The notes under the pieces are model-generated. The model saw only the letters and a list, made by a program, of their open reading frames with translations, did no database searches and was not told where the DNA came from. From Mesorhabditis belari (Eukaryota > Nematoda > Chromadorea > Rhabditida > Rhabditidae): 64,000 nucleotides of DNA. Where the stretch lies: assembly GCA_958450365.1 (NCBI GenBank), contig CAUEEP010000400.1, positions 434,001 through 498,000 of the forward strand, given 5' to 3'. Of the stretch, positions 22,855 to 32,964 are shown piece by piece. Position 1 is the first letter of the stretch. Each line of letters starts with the position of its first letter. The translations under genes and the position numbers were made by a program.

Positions 22855-25160
22855 ATGGAAAAGTTGTAGAGAATCAAACATTAGGCTTATAGCCAAATTT
22901 CCAAAAAGATACACTGAGTAGTTTCGCTTAAAATGCAAGTTTTGTGAAAATTCGTAAATTTGGCATTTCTTGAAAACCAGTTTTTGAATCGTTCTGAAAA
23001 TTTGGATATAAGCTTCATTTTTGATTATCTACCACTTTTCCATTGACACCAAAATGGGTTTCTTTTGAAGAAAGTGCTCAAACTGTCACATATGACGATA
23101 GCCGGCAGTTTTCAATTCACCAACCCAATAACTCATAAATCTGTGTGCCGCTTCTCGATCCCTGACCGTTTTATTATCCCTGAAAGAATTAAAGAATATT
23201 GAATGGAGTTTGGCGGGGAACACACATGAAAATACCCACATTTATTTCAGGCTCTGCGTTCTTCTTATTCGAAGTTCTATTCGAAGCGATTGTTTCAACG
23301 ACTTAATGAGTCAATCATCGGTTGGAAGGCGATCGCTTTTCTAAACAATTTCAGAGCCCTCAAAAGCTCTTTTCCGTCAGAAAAACAATTGTTTATCGCA
23401 TGGTTGCCTCATTCGTTCTTCCCATTTCCCCGAATTCAAAACGAATCAACCAATTCAGCGGAATGGGTGTGATGGCCGTCGGTCTATTCATCACGATTCT
23501 CCTCCTTTTCCATCAAATTTCTTCGTCGATTCAACAAAGCAATCAATTGGATCAATTCACGTATTCTTTTCCCTTCAAATAGCTATATTACCTGAGGATG
23601 AAATATATATATGAAATATCTGAGAATGAGACACTTCCAGAGATTCCAAGGTCGCCGAAATGTCAAGGACCATCTCCGCATTGAAGGCCGATTTGTGGGT
23701 TCAACAATATTAGAATCTATCTCCTGTCGACTGAGAATTGAGAAAACAGCTTTTTCACTCCCAAAACACCCATTCCACTCAATCCAATCAATTCCTCCCA
23801 TTTTTTTTTCAGAAAAACTCAAAATACGGAAGTGAGAGATGGAAAAGCCAAGATTGGAAAGCTCGAAAGGAAAATCAACGCGTTGCAGAGCAAGATCTCT
23901 AGCTTTGAAACTCAAATGTGAGTTTATTTGGTACCTCTTGTCAACTGACACTTGAGAACACACTCCCAAAACACCCATTCCACTTAATCCAATCATTTCC
24001 TCTCTAGACAATTTGAAAGGGAAAAAAAAACGATCGAAATTGCGAAGTTGCATGCAGATTTGTGAGTTTTTTTTTAAGGAAAAGGATTTAGTATTCGTTT
24101 AAAAAGTCTGAAGTACATTTTTCGAAGAAATTCAGAAATCGAACGATGAATCTCTTGAATCTGTATCGGGATGGATGGTCGTATTTGGCAAAAACCGCTT
24201 CTTGGTACAAGGTTTGGTGGATGTTGTGAACCAGGATTATCTTCATCTCAAGGTTATCGATCAAGAAATTACATTTGATGAAGCCGAGGCATATTGTGCG
24301 AGTCGAAAGAGCCATTTAGTCACAATTCACAGTCAGGAAGAGAACGATTTTGTTCAAGAACTCGGTAAGAAATCGAAATGATTCAATTTATGCAGAAATT
24401 TATGCTTTATAAACCAAAAACAATCGATTATTTTAGCGGAAACTGTTCATTCGACTACTGGCTTCTGGATAGGACTGAAGGTTGAATTTTTCTTTATCGA
24501 AAGAAATAACAAAAAAAGAAAGTAATGGTTGAAAGAACCGAGAATGGCTGAAAGAGCCATTCTCGGAAGGCTCCTTGTAAAAATGATTCGTTTGATTGAT
24601 ATTTCTTTGGTAGAAATAATGGTTTCAATTGAGAAACTAGAATAATTTCAATAATAAGAAAGGAAAATCGGATCGAAATATCAATGTCTAAACATAAAAA
24701 TTTCTTTATTCAGAGAAATCCGAACCAAGGAAAAGCTTTGGAATGGACGGATGGAAGTTCGGTGGATTTCACGAATTGGTATCCGGGAGAACCGGCTTCG
24801 AGAACCCACTCTACGGTGAGATTTTCAAAGTGAAATCATCAATATTTATTCCAATTTGCAATGCATAATTAATCCAAAAATATTTCGATCAGTTTGAGGA
24901 AATTTCTTTTTGTGAAATAACGCAAAGTGTTTTATCAAAGATTTTTCATCAGGAATTAACTCATTTCAGCTTCTGAGCCACGATGGGAAATGGCAGGTCA
25001 TTGTTCCTACCCATCAGCGTTATTTTATCTGCAAAAGGAGCTCTCAATTCTGATAGATGCTTTGTGTTCCTTTCTTGTGGACAAATACCAATAAATCCCA
25101 TTTTATTCAGTCTTCTGAAAACACACAACTCCACATTATCTTTTTCTTTATTTCTGAATT
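22855..25160. repeat. Right arm of the 2 kb inverted duplication
   Basis: This is the inverted counterpart of 13210-15236. At its outer edge it includes a smaller fold-back (about 22855-23045) in which GGAAAAGTTGTAGAGAATCA pairs with TGATTATCTACCACTTTTCC. It carries lectin copy E. Confidence 0.75.
23463..25053 (+). CDS. Type II membrane C-type lectin, copy E
   Basis: Exons seen: signal anchor 23463-23560 (MGVMAVGLFITILLLFHQIS), coiled coil 23813-23917 and 24008-24061, lectin 24136-24364 (AYCASRKSHLVTIHSQEE), 24437-24480 (ending FWIGLK), 24714-24815 (EWTDGSSVDFTNWYPGEP) and 24970-25053 (LLSHDGKWQV ... FICKRSS, stop). All are open with clean GT-AG borders. A possible extra coiled-coil exon ends at 23694 (MSRTISALKADL before gtgggt). 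I could not find the short exon that follows the anchor in G and K. The expected product is an N-terminally anchored cell-surface or secreted protein with a lectin head. The Ca2+ motifs EPN and WND are not conserved (GEPASR, DGKW), so classical sugar binding is doubtful. Confidence 0.7.
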
Positions 25161-25574
25161 TTTCCGCGCTGCGTTTCGCACCGTTGTTCCATGGTAGGCA
25201 ACTGGTCATTCCCCATCAACGCTTCGAATGCGATTCTCGCTAAACTTAGCTATTGAAATAGACAAGGGAATCTGTACTTTCTTGTGTTTGTTCCAAGCCA
25301 GTCCAAATTATTGGACTTATTAGTCACATTCAGGCCAAAATGTTCGGCCTAATCTTCTGAAAACACACAACTGCACATTAACTTTTTCTTTATTTCTGAA
25401 CTGCTTCCTCAAAATCTCTTATAAAAAGTTTTCCCAAAAACCCAGAATTCCACCTGAAGCTGCAAGGATTTTGCTCTTTCGTCGCTCCTGAGTCAGATCT
25501 GGAATATGGAATAAAATCAAAATGGATTTCATTCGAAATTCCCCATTCATTTGCCTCAAAATAAAACAAAGTTT

Positions 25575-26255
25575 TGATGGAGATCAATTATGGAGAAAAG
25601 TTCCCCTGCTCTGAGACAATTGGTCGCTATTTTCTGCGCAAAATCTCTTACGCTAGTTTTAGGTTCATGGCTTTTTTCTCGGATCCATCAAATAATCCAT
25701 TAAATTGTACTCATAAAATGCTTTATGCCGACCTTCGATTTTGTTGTCTATTTCGCTTTATGTAGCGATTCACTGGTAGTTTTGGAGAGGGTCTTTTCAA
25801 AAGCTTGTCCAGAAGTGAGCAATAAATTCGAGATCTATTGGTCGATTTGGAATTTGGAGTTTATGAGTGACTTTCTCTCCGAAAATCTTCGGTCAGGTAA
25901 GAAAATTAATATCTCCGTTTCGGCAGATTTAAGTCTGAAGAAAAATCGAGAAGATAAAAGCCTTTTCCAAGGATCGACTGGGGCTTCAACAGATTGAGAA
26001 TGATTCAAGTGAAGGAGAAATCTTGTCGTTGCTAATCGCGATGAGGAACACCAAATTATTCTGGACCGACACCAATGAAATTGAACGTTCTTTAAACATT
26101 TCGGGGAAGCAAACGCCAATTTTTAAGAAAAAACTCGATTCGAATCGTTTCCTTTACTTTGCTCTTGATATCGGCTCCGATCAATTGTATTCATTGTATT
26201 CTGTGCTACAATTGACGGTTGAATCAATTCTTTCAGTGATTGACAGTGATGATTA
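25575..26255 (+). pseudogene. Partial relative of unknown protein Z
   Basis: Plus-strand pieces include ERVFSKACPEVSNKFE ... FMSDFLSENLRS followed by gtaag at 25897. This matches the last exon of gene Z at 15494-15580, with an insertion after NKFE. Later frames (26023-26256, NTKLFWTDTNEIERSLNISG) may be further exons. A continuous phase-correct chain could not be built. Upstream at 25320-25500 is another copy of the lectin 3' segment. Confidence 0.35.
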
Positions 26256-26537
26256 GACATTTTTTGAAAGGTTTATTCCAAATTGAGTAACTTTTACCAA
26301 ATCAAATAACCCTTGGAATTCTAGAGCTTCAACTACTTTATATAAAAATCTCCGAAACCGATCTGCAAACTTCTTAAACTTCTACTTAAACTTGATAAAT
26401 TATCTCCGACTTTTAAAAATTCCCTGATTTGTGTGAGGTTCGTTCACTATAAATTAACTGTTGTATTTTGTATTCTCGAATAAATTTATAACGGAAAAAT
26501 TGAAGGCATCATAATTCTTTGCTGAAGATTCAAGATT

Positions 26538-26901
26538 TCACCAAGGATGATCAGAAATTCGATCGTTCAACACATTTGCCAATCGTTGCAACGAAATTCT
26601 TCTCGCAGCTTTTTCTTCGTCGGTGAGTGGACTGCGGCGGACGGGTCTGAATCCAAATTGTATCCTTTAAAATCAATTCTTTCTCGATTAAACATTTATT
26701 GTTTCAAAATTGATTATAAATCTAGAATTGAAGAGTTGAATCAGTTAAGAATCGCTTAAGAACTTAAGAATTTCCTTATTTAAATCACTTAAGAATTCAA
26801 TCAGTCTGAGATTTACGTAATATATTACTTTTAGAAGCCACTTACCCCGCGAAACCAACAGAAATGAGTGCAAGAATGAAAATGAGCAAAATAAACCGCA
26901 T
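26538..26901 (-). CDS. Small secreted peptide, 60 residues, two exons
   Basis: Exon 1 (26846-26901) encodes MRFILLIFILALISVGFA, a textbook signal peptide, and ends GG before GTAAGTG. Exon 2 (26538-26664) follows an AAAG acceptor and continues in phase for 41 residues to TGA. The mature part is basic, with FGFRPVRRSP followed by a likely amphipathic helix (EEKAARRISLQRLANVL). There are no cysteines. Size and layout fit a neuropeptide-like or antimicrobial-type secreted peptide, but neither role is shown. Blocks flanking the gene (about 26440-26530 and 27140-27210) recur, brought together, at about 48490-48590 and 48690-48765, where the peptide exons are absent. I do not recognise a named family. 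Confidence 0.6.
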
Positions 26902-27214
26902 TTCCGAACAACTGAATCTTAATCTGGAACTGAAATTTGATGAACAAAATCTTAAACGAGAGCTCTATTTATTCGATGAACTTTTTTCTCGAATGGTCTC
27001 ACTCACATAACCCCCAAAAAGAAGTTTTTAGAGATTTTGATTGATTAAACGTTTTCCAATCCCTTTTTGTTCATCGAAAAGCAAAAAAATCTTTATCAGT
27101 GCGCTTTTCTCCGTTTTGTTTTGAAGAGGCCATTAAAAGGGCAAAAGACGATCAAAATGATCGAATTTACTATTCCTGCAGAGGAACTGTAGCCGATGAA
27201 TAATTTCTACCAGG

Positions 27215-27990
27215 TTGGAAAGAAAGTTCGCAGAAGATGTTTGACTGGAATTTCTTCAAAACAAATCCATCAATTCAAGGGCACTTTGTTCTATCATTTA
27301 CAATGAACTCCAAGAAATTACTCGTAAAAAATGAGTGCAGCTTTCCCTTAAAATTTAGAGATTTATGAAAAAGTATTCTTTTTCAGCCTAGATTGAGCTC
27401 ATTTTTTTGCTTTTCAAAAAAAAATGATTTCTCATGAAGTAAACCAAAGATAAATATGCTCTATAATCTCTCTTTTTTGTCAAAAATTTTTTTTGAAATC
27501 TAGTCAAGTTTCTCAAAAAATTTGGAAAGAACTGATGGCTTAGTTTTTGAGAAATTTTTGAGAAATGAGCTTTGGAGACTTTTTCTACGAACTTTCTTGT
27601 CATTCTACTGGTTTAAAAAATGTTTGGTTGGGCTAAAGAAGGCCATGAAAAAGGCTGGCCACAATCTAGCTAATCTTAAATTTTTTTGACACCTCTCGAC
27701 TGAAAAATCGACATTGAGCTCAATTTTTAGCGACTCGACTCGGTAATCTTTGAAATTCCTTTGAAATTCCCTTTGAAATTCCCTTTTATAAATCCCAGAG
27801 CATCTTTGATTTCAAGAGTACACATCACTACGTTTTTTTTTCATTTATTTTCCAAAAGTCACCCTTGAATCGCATTTTTTACCAAATCCCTAGAGGACTT
27901 TGGAAAAATTTCCCCAAAAAAAAGCTCCAATTACCCGAAAACGGTCAATTTTCGAGGGTAAAAGTCCGTCTGAGCTATTTTTTTTTGAAA
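27215..27990. other. No gene seen
   Basis: AT-rich upstream region of the Str-type receptor gene. It includes a small tandem GAAATTCCCTTT-type repeat near 27750-27785. Confidence 0.4.
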
Positions 27991-28249
27991 ATATGAATTC
28001 CTCGCTTCAAAGTCAATATGTTTATTTGAGTTGCTTTTTCGGCTTCACTGCGAACGGCTTTCTACTGTATTTTATTCTCACCGATAAATCGGTAAATAAA
28101 AGAAAGGCTTAAATAAGAGATCTCTGAAGGAAAGAGTTGCTAAATCTTCAAAGTTTTAGAAGTCTCACAATGGATATAAACGAATTTTGGGCATTATCAC
28201 ACTGTATAATCTCTACTATGGACTCGTGCATGCAGTCACGGATATGGTC

Positions 28250-28580
28250 AAGATTTTATGAGACTTTTTGAGAAAACAACTTGAAAGTGATATCATGAAC
28301 AACGATATGATAGAATCAAGGTCATTTTTCGAATCAAATCCAGACTTAGAATTCAATTTGATTGATTTGACGCTTAACCAGGCCATAAAAAAAAGAAGAA
28401 AGATAAACCCAGCAATGGCTTCTATCCGGTTTCAATCCTTTTATGACTTTCAGTAAAGATTTTCTGAGACTTTTTGAGAAAACAACTTGTAAGTGATATG
28501 ATGAACAATGATATCATAGAACCAAGGGCATTTTTTCAAATCAAATCCAGACTGAGAATTCCATTTGACTGATTTGATTT
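28250..28580. repeat. Tandem 125-bp duplication in receptor intron 2
   Basis: The block starting GACTTTTTGAGAAAACAACT (about 28260-28385) is repeated at about 28466-28580. The junction block GGTTTCAATCCTTTTATGAC (28428) also recurs at 31828 in another intron of the same gene. Confidence 0.65.
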
Positions 28581-28974
28581 TTTGGTCGGCTTTTGTTCTC
28601 TTTAGAAAGCAGAAAAGCTGTTTGGAAAAAGACGAAAAGTCGCTCAAGTCTGACGAAAAAGCAAAAAGGTACTTGTCGATTATATTCCACAAAATTTGCA
28701 TTTAACCTAAATTTCCATTTGCAACTGTAATTGTAAATGCTTGAGGTTCAGGGTTTCTTTCGTATTTTGTCTATTAATTTGGATTAAATGTGAATTTTTT
28801 TATGAAAATGTAGATAATTGTTGTTGGTGTATAACCGACAAGCATCGATACCCGAATGCTGAAATTCTTAATTTGGAATGAAGGCCAAGTCTACCCAAAA
28901 AAAGCTATAATTAAACATGGGATTAATTAAATTAAACAATTAAACAAGCCGAACCTAATTCCATCTTCGTTTTC

Positions 28975-29430
28975 TCGGTCGTTTCTTGACCGATTGCTCT
29001 GAAATTTTTGTCTACAAATAAATATTGACATTTTCAGCTTGTGGACGAAATTTCAGAGCAATCGGCTGAGAAAAAACCAAAGTGGAAAACCAAAGTGGGA
29101 TTTGGGTCGGATGGGAATTTTCCCTATCTTATATCAATATCTATCAATATTTTCCCCATATCTAGACACTGTCTTACACTTGGATCTTATATCAATCTAC
29201 TAGGCAAGGCCGGCGCCCAAGACCAACTTCTGACTTGACCTGACTCGAAAAAATTGTTGGGAATGATTCCCGGTATTACTCTGAAGAAACCTATCATTCT
29301 TTTTCAAGCTTACTTCAGGGGAATCGGCCGTTTCTCAGCCGATTGCTCTGAAATTTCGTCCACAAGCGGCAAATCTCAATTTTTATCTGTAGACGAAATT
29401 TCAGAGCAATCGGCTGAGAAATGACCGAGA
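28975..29430. repeat. Two copies of a palindromic element
   Basis: CCGATTGCTCTGAAATTT and its reverse complement AAATTTCAGAGCAATCGG form hairpins at about 28975-29080 and again at about 29325-29430, all within receptor intron 2. This resembles a small fold-back MITE present twice in inverted-pair form. Confidence 0.65.
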
Positions 29431-31304
29431 GAACGAAGGTGGAATTTTCCCATTATGAAAAACGATTAACCGTTCAGGGATTTCTTCTCGAAAAAGACGG
29501 TTTTGTTATGTTCAGCAAACAGATGCAACCATATGGCTTCTGGGCCTCCTATCTGGCCACAATGATAAACCTTTTCATAACTCTAAAATCAGAAGATTGA
29601 AAAGCGTGAAAATTTGGTCCTTTAGGTGTACGTTGACTCATTCATCATGTCGATTTCCCTTCTCGCCATTCACGGTCTCTATCGATTTGTTAAAATCACA
29701 AGGTATCACGCAAAGAAAGATTTCTAAAGATTTCTGAAGCTGAACTCTTTCATTTCTAAAGCTTTCTAAAACTGAACTCTTTCATTTTGAAAGCTTTAGT
29801 TTGGGTGCGACCCGCTTTAACCTTATCCACGAGGATGATTCTGCTTAAGAATGGCCGAATAGCACAAAAGGTTAAAAAGGGTTTCCCCAAAAGCGCTTAT
29901 AACGTAACAAGAACACGTAGTATCCAACAATAGATTAATACTCTTGAGAAGAGTACGGATCGGATTGATACTACGTCGATGGTGACACAAATGTTAGTAA
30001 AACCAGTTATCTAAGCAGGGTTTAAAACCTGAAGGGTAGCATAAAGCAAAGTGAATTTATAATGTTACTGTTTATTAGTACAGAACCGAAATGCAACAAT
30101 AACCATTACAAAAACTGCATGCGCATCAAAAATGAAACAACAAAAGTCCCCCAAGAGGGAAGGCAAAAGCCCGCAGACTAAAAAAAAACAATTTCGGGAA
30201 GGGAGAAAAAGGGCGAAAAATGCGACGCGAATAATTGCAAAATAGCAACGCAAATAGGAAGGAAACGGACGCGACCCTTTCTAAAGCTTTCGCTTTCATT
30301 TCTAAAGATTTCTAAAGCTTCCTAAAGCTTTCTCTTTCATTTCTAAAGCTTTCTAAAACTGAAATCTTTCAGCAAATTGACTTATCTATTTGATCGTTGG
30401 TCTTATCTATCCGCCATCGTCGTTGCTCACTTTTTGTCGGGAGTTCTCTGGCTTCTGTTTTGTCAATTGTCAATGAATGTAAGCTAATCGTTAGTTTTAA
30501 CAGTAAAACAAAGTAAAACCCATCATGATGTATTAAAGTTTCATCTAAATGCCATCTAAATGTCATCTAAACTCATTTTTTAAGCCATCACCGGAAAGAA
30601 ATCGTGTGAGTCGCGAGAATCTGCTCAGAAAGTACAATGTGAGCATCGAGAATCTCGGATACTTGGGACCACTTTATATGGTAGGTAAACGTTAAACGAA
30701 AGAACACGTAAAGAACCTTCTAGAAAGCACTTATGATACCAAAATCTGTCTGAAACCACCTTTAGATAACGGATGAGAATGGAAAAACAAAAGTACTGTG
30801 GAAAAATCTGATCGGAAGTATTGGATGTCTCAGCCTGCTTGGTCTTTTTTATACAGTCGTTTGTCTATTCGGATTAAAGCTGTAAGTTAAATTGTAAGTT
30901 GAATATTTTGAAGCAAAGCATCAAGAAAATTTGAATCAAAGCAATCTTGTCTCAAATCAAATCGAATCAAAGCTATCAAAGTGTTGAACTTTTCTAGCTT
31001 ACGCAGGGAACACTGAATTACTGAAATCAGCTAAAAACTCAGCAAAAATGTCTAGAAAATAAAATGATTGGCTCCTTTTATGCTAAATCGCTAAATTTTA
31101 TGATTATTTTACATATAGAACAATGCCGATTCAATCTTTCACCTTAACTTTGGACCATTCCCTTGTCAGATACCTGACTAAAGGAGGCCCCGATTACCGT
31201 AACCCTCTCAACCTTTATCTGTGTGTTCCTCTCGAGTAATGCAGTTCCGCGTAACGTAAATGACTGTAGCCATCAACTTAAATGCAAATTGATCGCCTTC
31301 GACT

Positions 31305-31545
31305 GTGCACTGATGGCTCAGTGGGAGCGCTTGTCTCTTGTACACGCGATCCGGGTTCGATCCATCGACATCGACATCGACATCGACAACGACATCAGCC
31401 TCGACATCGACATCAGCATCGACATCGACATCAGCCTCGACAACGACATCAGCCTCGACAACGACATCAGCATCGACATCGACATCAGCATCGACATCGA
31501 CATCAGCCTCGACACCAGCATTGATAACGACAACGACATCGACAA
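31305..31545 (+). repeat. tRNA-like head joined to a GACATC hexamer array
   Basis: TGGCTCAGTGG (31314) and GGTTCGATCC (31356) match Pol III A and B boxes at tRNA-like spacing. Instead of an acceptor stem, the sequence runs straight into about 180 bases of degenerate GACATC/GACAAC/AGCCTC hexamers (31366-31545). The array opens all three forward frames, which is a composition artefact and not coding. It lies in intron 7 of the plus-strand receptor gene. Confidence 0.6.
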
Positions 31546-32529
31546 CTTTACTTATTTCTTTTCCTTTTTCAAAGTGGAGTTTAGTAAAAAATGACTATTC
31601 CTATCTCACGAATTTTCAGCTCAAAAAATCTATTCTCGACTACTTTTTAAAATGAAACAAGAATGACTGTTTCGGGGGTTTTAAAGTTTTTTCGAATGGC
31701 ATTACTTGAATTACTCAAGGCGTTACTCAAAAATTACTGATGCAAATTTATTTAAGTACTTACTTACTCAATAAGAACACATTCTAGTTGAACATTGATG
31801 CAATTGCATCCCAGAAGCCCGGTTTCAATCCTTTTATGACTTTCAGTAAAGCCAGGATTGGCTTGCCTGGTCTGACTTCTGACGAGAAATGATTCTAGAA
31901 CAACTCCTGATACAATTATTGCTTTGATTCTGAATTTGAAAGCTTGAGAAAGGTGTGTTTACGCCGTCAAGCACAGCCTTTATCTTCGAGTCAATCACTA
32001 TTCAGTTTCCTTTTCATCCGCGCATCACTCGTCAGTGAGCGAACAAAACGAATGAATTATCAATTGATGCGATTATTTCTCATTCAAGTACACGTTTTCC
32101 CACTTTTAAACGATAGAATACCATAAGCTTTTTAGCTGATTTAGAAAAATTGAAGGAATTATGTAAATCTTTCAGGCGGTTGTGCCTCTCTTCTTTGAAT
32201 ACCTTCCATGTTTCACGAATGTCGCGGCTGGACCGTTAGGTTCGCTGGAAACTAGAAAACTGTTCGGTTTTCATAAAAAACGTTTCAAGTTGTGAACATT
32301 GAAAACTAATTATTCAAACAAATAATCAAACAACCAAGAAATCACCAAAGAAATCTTCTTTCAGGTTTTCCATATTACGAAGAAATTGGCTATTATCAAC
32401 CGATCTTTGTCTCATTGTATCCATTCATCGATTCAACGATGGTTTTCGTTGGGTTCAGGGTTGGTTGACTTTGAAAATACTGCTTCAGAGTAGTGCTGTA
32501 GCACTGTACTCAAAAGTACAATAGTAAAT

Positions 32530-32964
32530 CGTCGATAGTAAATCGTCGAATCCATCAAAGGGATTCGCCAAAAATGATTTACTATCAAGCGTGATTTACT
32601 ACCGAGAGTTTTGCCTAATCTTCAATGTAAAAATGTAGGCTGTAGGCTGTAGGCTTTTATAGTAAAAGATGCGAACTTTGGCAAAAGTTAATGATTTACA
32701 ATTGGATTCACTTACGAAAAACTGTTAATAATATGTAATGAAATGGATTCGAACGAATGAATTTGACCAAGAATGCTCTTTTTCGCTTTCGGTTTCAATC
32801 GTTTGGCTGAATATTTTGGTTCGAGCGCAAATAAAATGTAAATTTTGCAACTGTAAATGCAAAATTTAGCTTAAAAATCAATGATTTACTAAGAAGCGTT
32901 AAGTACACGTGTTTACCATTGAAGGGATTCTCCAAAAGTGATTTACTATCGAGCGTCGACTGTA
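32530..32964. mobile_element. CAGTCGACGCTCGATAG MITE in a receptor intron
   Basis: The right end TTTACTATCGAGCGTCGACTG is followed by TA; the left end is degenerate but keeps repeated AGTAAATCGTCG units. The internal part (GCGAACTTTGGCAAAAGTTA) is shared with 13007-13165 and 36539-37403. It sits in the last intron of the plus-strand receptor gene. Confidence 0.65.

Noticed and set aside
23611..23835. Plus-strand frame MKYLRMRHFQRF... in lectin copy E
   Set aside because: It crosses a gtgggt donor-like site and intron sequence; the heptad frame ending SALKADL is the more plausible coding reading.
31282..31655. Overlapping open frames rich in RHRHRH, DIDID or STST on several frames
   Set aside because: They are all translations of the GACATC hexamer array; openness in every frame is a composition effect.
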